Assembly: GCA_001643675.2 (NCBI GenBank)
Contig: LSRY02000040.1
Location: forward strand, 772,001 to 836,000
Source of the DNA: Monocercomonoides exilis
Lineage: Eukaryota; Preaxostyla; Oxymonadida; Polymastigidae
Length of the DNA stretch: 64,000 nt
Direction of reading: 5' to 3'
The notes beneath the pieces are model-generated. The model saw only the letters and a list, made by a program, of their open reading frames with translations, had not been told where the DNA came from and made no database searches. The position numbers and the translations under genes are program-made. Below, piece after piece: positions 23,175-36,071 of the stretch. Within the stretch, counting starts at the first letter, position 1; every line of letters starts with the position of its first letter.

Positions 23175-25635
23175 GATGAAGTTAATAATTTTTTCAACAT
23201 ATTGATCTATTGGACCGATTGAGCTTTCTTTCTGCAGATATTTGTAGTTTAAGTGATATCGAATAGGATCTGTCAATAGCCCTTTTTTAATGCTCTTTAA
23301 GCGATTGAAAAAAATGTTTGATTGTTGTTTATTGTTTGAACGCACAAAATGTTTCATATGTGGGTGATAATTTTTGAAATCATATTTTTTCGTTCAAAAA
23401 TTTCGGCTCCACAATTTTGTTTAAAAAGATTTGTTGATGAACAAGGAAAAGTGATAATTCTAATAAATAACATCTCTGTCTTTCTATTTCATCAATTTTC
23501 AGCTTTTGAATCGATTTAAAAGTATTTATATTCTAAAGTTAATTATTAGGTGAATGACTATGAATTTACAAAATTATAAACACCATGAAAAAAGTTATGA
23601 TTTCAAAAATTTTCACCCATATATAAATGGGGAAAATTATGTGGTTGAAAGCTTTTCAATTGAAAAATAATGTTCTTTATATTGACTCTTTGTGTTTTTT
23701 AAAAAAATGCAAACTTAAAGAATTCATTTTTTGAAATTTGTGTGAGGACGCAAAAACATTTTGTCGTAAAATCAATGTAACCTGTTTGCAGATATGAAAA
23801 TCAAAATAACTATAACTCATGACTTTATTAAGCTTTCTCAAATTATAAACGATTGTTTTGAGCTTAGTGCAAAAAATACTTGAAAATATGCATTTCCACC
23901 CATATGTGCAACAAGAGAATTAGAAAATAAAATTTCTGAATTTATGAATTTTGAAAACAGAAAGCAAAGTTTCCGTCTTGTTGCTCAACTTGTTGAGGTT
24001 CTTCGTGAAAAGTCAGTCTATCACAAATGCCTAAAAAATACAATGTTTATTATAACAAAAATTTGAAAAAAAAGGTTTCTGGACAAATTTTTCACTTATT
24101 GCATTTTCACCCTTTCAAAAATTACATTTGTTATCTCTTTTTTGAAAATACTCTCTCTCTCTCTCTCTTTCTCTCTTTTTTTTGAGAATGGTCGACTTAT
24201 AATGATATTATTGCAGAATTAATTTGACCTGGGTGATGTACAGACTTCTGACGTGCATTTTTTGATTTTCGACATACCTAACAAAAGTTTACACGTCCAA
24301 TGAGAATATTGAAATGTTGATTCATTTGTTTATGAAAATTATTATTTTATAAAAAAATTGTTTTTTTCTGTTCAATTATCACAAAAAATTATCTTTGATT
24401 TTTTATCCAAATCAAAATGTCCATTGTGAATTATTGACTGACTAAAAAAACGTGAATCGTAATTTTGACACGTCACTAACTCCACAAGACTCTGATGTCA
24501 GTAAAAGTCATAAACATGAAAAAATCAATAAAAGGCTTTTTGTCACAAACGAAATTAACGAAACAGAAATCAAGAATGTTATATTTTGAAATTTCAATTG
24601 CACATAAAACAATGATTATTGTTTTTTTTTTTTTTTTTTGTTTTTTTGAGTAGCTTTTTTATGAAACAAAAAAACACTATTGAAAACACTTTATTTAATA
24701 AAGAATTCTCTTTATCAAACTTGAACTGAAAAAGGGACAAATTAATTGGTAATTTTTTGATATATTTTCTTTCTTTTCTTGGAGTGATTTGTTAACTTTG
24801 AAAAAAAAGTGATAGTCTTTGATTTGATATTATGTCAAGCAAATGAAATTATTTCTTCAAAAAAAAAATATTTCTCTTTTATTGGATTATTAAAATAAAA
24901 TTGATTATTCTCGTCAAGAACTTTTTTAATCAAGTTGAAATGATGATGAAATATCGTATGCTGTTAAAACCAGTAAACTTTTTTGGTTTGCTTTTATGGA
25001 ATAAGTTTTATTCATTTTGCTGCAATTGTTAGTGAAAAGAAATTTAAGAAATAACAACCTTTATCTGTCATGATTCAAAAGTTTTGGATTCCAGATTCAC
25101 AAATACTCTTTTTTAACCATTCTCAGTCTAATCTTCAAATACACTTGTTCATTTTCACCATCGTGACATCTTTATTATTAAAAAATTCGAAAGATTAAAA
25201 GAAAGTTATTTTTTTTAAGAATTGGATCGAATTGATAAAACGGAAATAAGAAGAAGAGATTAAGGAGAATGAAATGTGTTTATTTCTTAAGAGAAGGATA
25301 TGCAGCTGGAGATAATATATAACAGATAATAAAAATTGAAAAACAGATTCTTTTGCATAGAAGGTTAAAGCTATAACACATTTGAGAAGATTTTCCTGAG
25401 AAAAATCGAAGAAGACAATAATGCAATTAAAGCTTAAAATTTTTGTTTTTTTTTTTTTAAATGAGAAAGAGAGACTTTTAATAAAAAACAAAAGAATAAG
25501 TCTGGAACATATGATTGTTTCTTTAATATGTTTGCAAGAATTTTGTTCAATTTTTGGACAGTCTTCGATCTTCATCCCATACGTTTTCTTCAGATCTCAA
25601 TGCAGCTTTAGACAAGGAGATTGACAAATAGACAC
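22790..25635. other. AT-rich intergenic stretch upstream of the kinase gene
   Basis: No gene seen. It holds a poly-A run at 23148-23173, a full MITE-like copy (23357-23623) and a CT-rich microsatellite near 24152-24176. The last ~600 bp, presumed to contain the kinase promoter, show only A+T-rich sequence. Confidence 0.5.
23357..23623 (+). mobile_element. MITE-like inverted-repeat element, copy A
   Basis: Left end TGTGGGTGATAATTTTTGAA followed by ATCATATTTTTTCG; right end TTATGATTTCAAAAATTTTC followed by ACCCATATA, its imperfect reverse complement. About 267 bp with no coding capacity. The same ends and internal sequence recur at 49.4 and 55.2 kb. Flanks are TA-rich, so the duplication length cannot be read. 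Confidence 0.75.
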
Positions 25636-28600
25636 ATGACAGAAGAGATAGCAGAAGATTTAAAGGAAGGAGTTGTTATTAAGGAGTTGTTTACATTAAC
25701 GAGAAAGATTGGTCACGGAGCATTTGGAGAGATTTATGAAGCTGTTCTATCTACAAAGAGGGGTCAAATTCCTGTCGCAATTAAGTTTGAACTTAAAACT
25801 GCTGCAAAAAAGGTTTTGAAATTGGAAGCATTTATTTTACAAAAACTTCAAGGTTTGGTTCATATTTGTGTTCAATAAAAAATTTTGATTTAAATGTCTT
25901 CATCAAACAAAGAATATAAACCATTTCCTCGTTTTGTATTTTTTGGAAACTACGGGCAAAGGACTTTTTTGGCAATGGAATTACTTGGGCAGAATCTTGG
26001 GTTTGCTTATGAGTGCATTTTTTTAGCAAATCGTATTTTTTTAGAGAGCTTTTGATTCAGAGGCAAGAACATAAATTTTCCTATGGAACTGTATTAAATT
26101 TAGGATATCAGATGCTCGCGTGCATTTCTTATCTTCATAAAATCAATTGGATCCATCGAGATATAAAGCCTGTTTGAAAAAATATTTGTTTCTTTAATGG
26201 CAATTCAATTTAAATTCAATTTTGAAGAGCAATTTTGTAATAGGAAGGGACGGGCGCAAACAGCACCGCATTTACCTAATCGATTTTGGGCTGGCGAAGC
26301 GCACGCAAACAGACAGTGGTGTTGAGTTCAAGCAGCGTCCGAATGTCGGCTTCCGCGGCACTGCGCGCTATGCCTCGCTGAATGCGCACCGGATGCAGGA
26401 CTTGAACCGCGTGGACGATTTGTGGTCTCTTCTGTATGTCCTCGTCGAGTTCCAGCGAGGGGCGCTGCCCTGGTCGAAGTGCAGGGACAGGAAGGAGATT
26501 GGGGCGAAGAAGGAGGAGTATGCGACTCCGAGGCTGGTTGAAGGGCTGCCGCCAATATTCCAGCAGTTCTATGACTATATTTCTCCGCTGACATTCAACG
26601 ACAAGCCAGACTATGCGTATCTGCTGTCCTTGTTCAAGCAGGCGCTCCTGCAGCACATCGCAGCGACGACTGGAATATCGCATAATCCAGCGAATGTGGT
26701 TGGTTGCTATTCTTCTTCTGCTTCTTCTGCTTCTTCTACCTCCTCCTCCTCATCATCTTCTTCATCATTTTCAACTGCTTCTGCTACCTATTCCTCATCT
26801 GCAGTGAACACGCAAAATACCAAAGCAAAGATAGAGAACGAGGAAGAGGAAGGGGAAGAGGAAGAGGAAGAAGAGAAAAAGGAAGAGAAGAAGATTGAAG
26901 ATGTCAATAAGGATGATCATAGCAAAGGAAAAAGAGGAGAGGAAAAGAGAGAAAAGAAAAAGAAACAAAAAGGAGGGGAAAGAGAAAGAGAAAGAGAAAA
27001 AGCAAAGGAACAAGAAAAGAAAATGAAAAGAGAAGTACAAAAAGAGGACGAAACCAACGAATCCAACAATCATCAACATATTTTAGCTCAAAAAGATTCA
27101 TTGAAACGCTTTCCATTTTCTATCAAACAACCAAATTTTATCCAAAAAACGCAAAAACTTTCTTTTTTGCCTGAAATTCTTGTCAAATCAGACACAAAAA
27201 ACGATTCTTTCATAGGTAAAAGAGAAGAAAATGGTGAGAAAGAGGAGAAAGAGGAGAAAGAGGAAAAAAATAAGAAAGAGGAGAAAGAAAAGAACAAAGA
27301 GAAAAATGAGGAGCAGAATGAGGAAGAGAAAGAAGAGAAAGAAGAGAAAGAAGAGAAAGAAGAGAAAGAAGAGAAAGAAGAGAAAGAGAGAGAGGGAGAG
27401 AAAGGAAAAGAGAACGAAGAAATGCAATCACAACATCAATCACAACTTCAACTTCACCTTTTGCCTCAACATCAACAACAATATAATCGATGTCATCATC
27501 CTCTTCCTTCTTCTTCTTCTTCTTCTTCTTCTTCTTCTTCTTCTTCTTCTTCTTCTTCTTCTTCTTCTTCTTCTTCTTCTTCTTCTTCTTCTTCTTCTTC
27601 TTCTTCTTCTTCTTCTTCTTCTTCTTCTTCTTCTTCTTCTTCTTCTTCTTCTTCTTCTTCTTCTCCTTCTCCTTCTCCTCCTCTTCATCATCATCATTTA
27701 TCTCTAAATGAACATTCAACAAACATTGAAATTCCAAATAAACAAGAAAAAATTGATAATAAACTGAGTATTCTTGTTCCTGCTGTTAAACACTCAACTT
27801 CTGTTGATTCAAACAATACAAGTGTTATACCACCATCATATTCTTCTTCTTCCTCTTCTTCCTCTTCTTCCTCATCTTCTTCTTCTTCTTCTTCCTCCTC
27901 CTCTTCTTCTCGCCCAAATAATCATTTCCTCTCCTCTTCTATTTCATCCTCTTCCTCTTCCTCTTCCTCTTCCTCTTCTTCTTCTTCTTCTTCCCCCTTT
28001 TCTTCAATCACTTCTTCTTCTTCTTCTTCTTCTTCTCATCTCCGCTCTTCCACTTCTGCTCTGATGCTGCAAAGGAAGCAGCATTCACACAAATTGAGAG
28101 CGGAAAACAGAAAATTGCACAGAAAAAGAAAATTGAATGGGAAAAATGTGAAAGAAAAGCCAATTGCTTTGCCTGCTATTCCATCGTTTGAGGAGATTGT
28201 TAAGGGGAGAAAGGAGAAGGAAAAGGAGAAAGAGAAGGAGAAAGAGAAAGGGAAGGAGAAAGAAAAGGATGGAGAGGAGGAGAAGGAAGAGGAAAAGGAA
28301 GAGGAGAAGGAAGAAGGAAAGGAAGATGGATTGAGGAAGGAGAAGAAGATGGAGAAGATAATAGAAGAAGAAGAAGAAGAAGAAGAAGAAGAGGGAGAGG
28401 AAGAGGAAGAAATAAAAGAAGAAAACATCGATGAAGTTATTGAAGAAGAAGAAGAGAAGGAAAATGAGAAGAAGGTTGGAGAAAATGAACATGAAATAGA
28501 AGAAGCAGTTGAATTGAATGAAAGCAGCAGAAGAAAGAAAGGCTATCAAATTTATTCGAATGGAACACAACTTATTCAAATGACAATAAACAATGAAGAA

Positions 28601-31600
28601 GAAGATAAATTTATAGAAAACAATGAAGATGAAGAAAAGCTAAAAATGGATAAAAACCAAATTATTTTTGTTCCTTCTCTTTCTCCTTCATCATCATCAT
28701 CATCTACTTCTTCTTCCTCTTCTATTTCTTCTCCACAAGCATCAAAAAAGACATTACCATTTTCATCATCATCCTCCTCCTCCTCCTCTTCCTCTTCCTC
28801 TTCTCATTCACTTTCTGATAATAACTGTAACAATAATATTCTATTTGATTGTGATGCTTCTTTCCCACTCACTGAAAGATACAGGCGCAAAAGAACGGAT
28901 GATTTCTTCATTCAGATGGAGAACGAAGAAATGGCAATGAAGAAGAATTTTAACAATGAAAATAACAGTATTATTAGCGTTAATAACATAGATAACATGA
29001 ATAATACTAATAATAATACCAGCAATAATTTCATAACTTCGTCTTCATCCGTTTCCGTTTCTTCTTCTTCCTCTTTACCCTTTTCTTCTTCTTCTTCTTC
29101 CTCCTCCTCCTCCTCTTCCTCTTCCACCTTTCCCACTTCTTCAATCACTTCTTCTCCTTCAGTTGTTCCAGACACATGCAGATCATCATTAACTCTCCAT
29201 TTTCCTCTGAAATTTTCATCAAAAATAGAAATAAAACCAAAAACTGAACAAAAAACTGTGCAAAAAACGGAACAAAAAACAAACCAAAAAGTGGTTCAAG
29301 CATCAATTTCTGAAGAAACAAAGAGAAATGGCAGAAGTATTCAGAAAGGAAAACCTCTTCAAACTCCAGAAATTGTTCCATTGAATAAGCCATTCAATGC
29401 AAATGTTGGACAACAAATAGGAAATTTTGGTCAGTTGTCAGTTGTTTTGAGTGGGAAGATGGAGAAAGAGGAAGAGGAAGAGAAAGAGAAAGAGGAGGAG
29501 GAAGAAGAGAATGAAATGTTGAGAGGAAAGGAAGAAAAAGGAGAAAACGAGAAAAGAGAAGGAAGAAGAAAAATTAAGGAAGAGGAAGAGGAAGAAGAAG
29601 AAGTGAAAACAAAACAACAAACACACAATGAACAACCACAAATGAATGAGAAAGAGTTCAGTTTCATTCAACACACTCATTCAAATTCTCTTTCGAAGTT
29701 TGTTTCTCAAAGTCCTTCCAATGATTTACTTGCCTCTTCTTCTTCTTCTCCTCTTCTTCTCCATCCACCTCCAAATAACATTGCTAATTCTTCTTCTCTG
29801 ATGGAGATACCACAAATATTCATTCCTTCTTCATTGCAATCTTCTTCTTCTTCTTCTTCTTCTTTTAATTCTTCTTCCTCCTCTTCCTCTTCCTCTTCCT
29901 CTTCCCCTTCTTATTCTTCTTCCTCTTCCCATTCTTGTTCATCTTCTCCTAATTTCATGATTCGTCCTTATATTTCCTCTTCTTCTCGTTTTTCAACTTC
30001 TTCTTCTTCTTCTTCTTCTTCTTCACCTCCTCCTCCCTCTCTTCTTCATCTTCCTCCTTCTTTTCCTTTTCCTTTGTCTTCATCGTTATCATCAGCTTCT
30101 TCTTCTGTGGCTTCAAATAATAATACAATTAATTCTCTAAATTCTTCCTCTCCTTCCTTTTCATCATCATCATCTTCTTCTTCTTCCTCTTCCTCTTCCT
30201 TTTCTTCCCCCTCTTCTTCCTCTTCTTTCTCTTCCTCTCTTCATCCTCGTCTTCCTTTGTTGTCTTCTTCTTTTTCTTCCTCCTCCTCTTCCTCCTCCTC
30301 TTCCCCCTCTTCTTCTCCTTCTCCTTCTCAATCAATCAACCAAAGAGTTCTTAGACCTCGTCCTTATTCTTCGCAATTATACCCTCCTAATTCTTATTCT
30401 CCTTCTGCTTTGTCCACTTTCTTCTGCAATGCACAACTGTCTGTGATATCTTCTTCTTCCTCTTCTCCATCTCCATCATCTTCATCTTCTTCTTCCTCTT
30501 CCTCCTCTTCCTCTTCCTCTTCCTCTTCCTCCTCTTCCTCCCTTTCCCTCCTCTCTTCCTCCTCTTCTCATCTTCCAGGCAGCACTTTTGCAGAATATGA
30601 CAAGCCAAACACGATTGTTGAATGCGATTCTTCCATCCAAGACACCCTCAACAACTCCATCTTAATTCCTTCCCTTTCTTTTCACTCATTTTCAGATGAA
30701 GGAGGAGGAGGAGAAGAAGGAGAAGGAGGAGAAGGAGAAGGAGAAGAAGCTGAAAATCCATCTTTTCTTGCCATTTCTCAGCATCCTTTGCCTCATCATT
30801 CGTTTTCGCCTTCTCCTTCTTCTCTTTCTCTTTCTCTTTCTCCTCATCATCCTCCTCTTCTTCCTCCTCCATCTTCTCTTCTTCCTCCTCCATCTTCTCT
30901 TCCTCCTTCTCTTCCTCCTTCTCTTCCTCCTCCTCTTTCTCCTTCTCCTTCTCTTTCCTTCAGCTCCCCTGATTCCCTTGTCTCCAGTCGTACTGCTCTT
31001 TCTCTCAGTTCTGATCTTCTTCAGCTCTCTTCCTTGTACCATTCAGACTCCATCAACGATTTCTGCCCTCTTCTGATCAATTCTCACTCTTCGGCTGCTT
31101 TGGAGAATTGTTCTTCTTCTTCTTCTTCTCATCCTTCTTCTTCTTCTTCCTCCTCCTCCTCCTCCTCTTCTTCTTCTCCTTCTTCTTTTCCTAACAAACA
31201 TATTCCAATTTCTTCTTCTTCATCTCCTCCTCCTTTTTCTTCCTCTTCAAATTCATCATCATTATCATCCTCCTCCTCCTCCTCTTCTTCTTCCTCTCTT
31301 TCTCCTCTTTCTCCTCTTTCTCCTCTTCCCTTTGTGAATCTTCTTCCTCTGAGCCATTCTCCTTCTCCTCCTCAGCAAAACACAGTTCTTCCTCGAAAAT
31401 CTTCTTCTTTAATTGAAATGAGCACTTGCTCTTCATTTGGAGAGGAAGAAGAGAAAAAAGAAGAGGAAAAGAAAAGGAAAGAGGAAAAGAAAAAGAAGGA
31501 GAAAGAGAAGGAAGAAAAGGAGGAAACGGAAGAGGAAGGAAAGGAAGAGGAGAAAGAGGAGAAAGAGGGGAAAAAAGGAAAGGAAGAAAAAGAAGAAGAA

Positions 31601-34600
31601 CTTTTTGGATATCAATTTGCAGATGCGAATTTTGATCGAGAAGAAAGAGATTGTGAAAGAAAGATTGAAACAAAAGAAGAAGAAGGAGAAGAAAGAGAAG
31701 AAGAGGGAAAAGAAGAAGAAAGAGAAGAAAGAGGAGAAAGAGAAGGAGAAGAAGAAGAAGAAAGAGAAAGAGAAAGAGAAGAAAGAGAAGAAGAAGCTGA
31801 GAAAATCCAAATTAATACGCAAAACAACAATATTTCGACCAATATCAATGTGAATAAAGAGAAAATTTCATCATCTTCTCATTTGAGTCAAGAAATGAAT
31901 GAGAAAATGAGTGCCATTCAATCACATCCTTCTCAATTGCAATGTTCTCTTTCTCCTTTCTGCTCAGCAGTTGTTTCTTCTTCTTTATCTTCTTTTTCCT
32001 CTTCTTCTCCTTTATCATCATCTTCTTCCTCTTCTTCCTCATCGTTTTCTTCTTCCTCTTCCTCTTCCTCCTCCTCCTCCTCCTCTTCTTCTTCTTTTCC
32101 TTCTCTTCTTTCTTCTTCTCTCTTGCCTCGTCGTCATTCATTCTGTGGCATTTCTTCTTCTCCCATCAGCACAATCACTCACTTCATCCATTTTTCTTCT
32201 TCTCTTTCTTCTCTTTCTTCTTCTTCTTTTCCTTCTCCTTCTCCTTCCTCTTCTTCTCTTTCTTTCTCTTCTTCTTTTCCTTCTTCTTCTTCCTTCTCCT
32301 CTCCTTCATTTTCTTTTCCATTTTTTCCTTTTCTCTTTTCTTCTTCTTCTTCTTCTTCCTCTTCTTCCTCTTCTCTTTCTCAAATCTTAATCCCTTCCCG
32401 TTCATTCTGTTCTTTTTCTTCCTCTTCCTTCCTTTCTTCTCTTTCAAACCTCTTTTCATTTTTCCCTTTCTCTTTCATTCATTCGGGAATGTTAAGTAAT
32501 TCTGACATGTTTCATTCACATTTTGCTAATCTCTCAAAAATTGATGAAATTTCTGTTTCTCCTTCTCTTTCACCTTCGCCTTCTCCTTTGCCTTCGCCTT
32601 CTTCTTCTTCTTCTTCTTCCTCATCAAATTCTTCCTCCTCCTCTTCTTCTTCATTAAATTCTTCCTCTTCCTCCTCTTCTTCCTCTTACTCTTCTTCCTC
32701 ATCAAATTCTTCTTCTTCTTCTTCTTCTTCTTCTCTTCTCCCCCTCATACTCAATGAACAACCTTCCAATCCTCAATACCTTTCCAATAAATCTCTTCAT
32801 ATCAAACAAAATGACATGCAAATGGAGAATTCTTGTTCTGCTCCTCTTTCAAATTCCCTTTCAAACACTTTTTCTTCTTCTTCTTCCTCTTCCTCTTCCT
32901 CTTCCTCTGCTTCCTCTTCAAATCCTTTTCCTTCTTCTTCTTCTTCTTCTTCTTTTATCAATTCTTCCACTTTTCCATTGCGTTCATCTTCATCTTCATC
33001 TTCTTTTCTTGTGAATTCTTCACCTTCTTCTTCTTCTTCGTCATCATCATCATCTTCTTCTTCCTCTTCTTCTTCATTTCATTTTCCTTCTTCATCTTCT
33101 TCTCCATTTCCTTCTTCCTCCTCCTCCTCTTCTTCTTCTTCCTCTCTTTCTTCTCTCTCTCCTTTCAAACAGTTCAATCACAGATTATTTTCTTCTTCTT
33201 CTTCTTCTTCTTCTTCTTCTCTTCTTCTGTCAATAGAAGAAGTCATTAATGCTTTATTTACTTCTCCTCCTGCTCTTCCTTCTTCTTTTTCTTCTTCCTT
33301 TTCTTTTTCTAAATCTTCAAAATCTTCTTTCCCACTTTCTTTTTCTCTTCTTCCTTATCTTCCTCTTTCATTTCGTTTTCCTCCTTCTTTTCCAAATTCT
33401 TCTTCTTATCCCTCCTCCTCCTCCTCCTCCTCCTCCTCCTCCTCCTCTTCTTCTTCTTCTTCATTTTCCACTTCTTTTTCTCCGTTTTTCAATGAAAACA
33501 AGCCAATTTCATTGAAGCTTCAGCAAATCGACAAACAGAACGGAATGAAAATCGAACTGAAGAATTATGAGCCAAAATATGAAGAGAAAAACATTAATTT
33601 TGAGAATTTGAAGAAAAAGAAGGAAAAAATGATGAAGAAGAAGGAAAAAAAGGAAAAAAAGGAAAAAATGGAAAAGAAAGAGAAGGAGAAGAAGAATTGT
33701 TTGAAAGAAATTTTGGAAGAAAAGGAAAAGAATGAGGAAATAAATAGAGAAAGAGATTTTAAAGAAGAAGAAGAAGAAAAAGGAGAAGAAGGAGAAAGAG
33801 AAGGAGAAGGAGAAGAAGATAAAGATGATGGCAAAGATGAAAAAGAAGAAGGAGAAAGAGAAGAAGAATGTTACATTGAAAATAACAAAGATAATTCAAA
33901 TTGTTTGAGCAATCTCAATCAAACCTTCTTCAAACAGAACAATGAAAAGAAGAATGTATTAGAAAAGAATGAAAAGAATAACATCCATTTGTATTCTTCT
34001 TCTTCTTCTTCTCCTTCTCCTTCTCCTTCTCCTTCTCCTTATCCACTTCTTTCTCTTTCTCCTTCTCTTTCTTTTTCTTCTCCATCTTCTTCCTCAAATT
34101 CATTATCATTAAATTCTTCCTCCTCCTCAAATTCTTCTTCTTCTCCTCCTCTTTCTCTTTATCCTTCTTCTTCCTCATCAAATTCATCATCATCAATTTT
34201 TTCTTGTTCTTTTTCTTCTTCTTCTTCATTATATCCTTCTTCTTCTTTTTCTTCTCATATATCTTCCCATCCATTTCATCATCTTTCTCATTCAACACAC
34301 AATTCAATCGTTGCATCAACAGCTGCCTTTCCTTTGGTTGATAGCTTTGGCAATGGATGTGTTGGAGAAGAAGAAGAAGAAAGAGAAGGAGAAGAAAAAG
34401 AAAGAAAAGGAGAAGGAGAAGGAGAAGGAGAAAGAGAAAGAGAAGAAGAAGAAGAAAGAGAAAGAGAAAGCGAAAGCGAAGAAGTTCATGAAGACATGAA
34501 TGAAGAAGATGAAGAGAGAAATCGCGATAATCGCACAAATATCAGAAACAAAAGCCAAATTCATCAAATTCATCAAAACAGAACTGAAAAGAAAGGAAAA

Positions 34601-36037
34601 GACAAAGAAGAGCAGAAATATGTGATTGTATCTGTATCTCCCTCTCAATCACCTCAGATTTCAGTGTTGCCTTCTTCTTCTTCTTCTTCTACCTCCTCCT
34701 ACTCCTTATCTTCCTCTTCTCCACTTTCATCATCATCCTCCTCCTCTTCTTCTTCCCTTTCTTCTCCTTCATCATCATCATTATCTTCTTCTTCTTCTTC
34801 TTCTTCTCTTCCCTTTCCTTCTCCTTCTTCTTCTTCTCCTTCTTCTCCTTCTCCATCATCCAACCGACCGATTCTTTCTGATTCTCAACCAGATCTTTCT
34901 CTTTCTCTTTCTCCAATCACTTTCTTCTTCTCTTCCTATTCTTCCCTCAAAAATATTCCTCCTCTCCTCACTTCAAAATCCTTTGCGTTGTCTATTCCTT
35001 CAATGAAACATCAAATAAATGTGAATTTGGCTTCGAATTCTTCTTCTTCTTCTTCTTCTTCTTCTTCTTCTTCTTCAAGTTCTCATTCTTCAATGTCTCC
35101 CTATCCTTCTCCTTCTCCTCTTTTTCCTCCTCCTCCTTCCATTTCCAATCTTCAACAAACAAACACAAATGACATTGCAGAAACAATAAATAAATCAAAA
35201 GAATCACCAAAAAATGACATATTTGAATCAAAAACAGATTTAATTGCTGAAAGAAACGAAAAGAGAAACGAAAAGAGAAACGAAAAGGGAAACGAAAAGA
35301 GAAAAGAAGAGGGAAAAGAAGAGGGAAAAGAAGAGAATTCTCTTGAAGGAAAAGAGAAAGATAACAAAAACAAAGAAAAAAAAGAAAGTTTCAATGATTT
35401 TAATGAAAAACATCAAAAACATGAAAATGAAAATGAAAAAGAGAAAGAAAAAGAAAAAGAAAAAGAAAAACAAGATTTGAAAATGAATGAAGATTCTGTT
35501 TCTATTCGCAAAACAGAAAGAAATGAAATTTCTGATAAAAAAGAAATTGAAGAAGCAAATGGGAGAATGGAGCAAATGATTGAAAATGCTAATGATCTCT
35601 TGTTACAGCTTAAGGATTCTTCAACTTCCTCCTCATCCTCCTCATCCTCTTCTTCCTCATCCTCCTCATCCTCTTCTTCCTCATCCTCCTCATCCTCTTC
35701 TTCCTCATCCTCCTCCTCTTCTTCTTCTTCACTTCACCCCTTTCCTTCTTCTTCTCCTTCTCCTTCTTCATCTTCATCTTCCTCTTCCTCTTCATCTTCC
35801 TCTCCTTCTCTCTCACATTCACATTCACCTTTACAATCTCAACCACAATCATCATCATTACAATCATCATCACAATCTTCATTTCAATCCCAATTACAAA
35901 CAGACAAGCCAAAAGCCTTTCTTAATTTGTCGATTGAGTCTTTTCTGCTGGCTCCTCCGCATCTTCAGCCTCTTCTCATCAGACAGGCACTTGCCGAGCT
36001 TAGCCAGAGAACAACAAATGCTTCATTGGAAGCAGAT

Positions 36038-36071
<34 letters not shown>

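Noticed and set aside
24150-24180. CT repeat resembling a long polypyrimidine acceptor
   Set aside because: No coding exon follows within reach; treated as a microsatellite.
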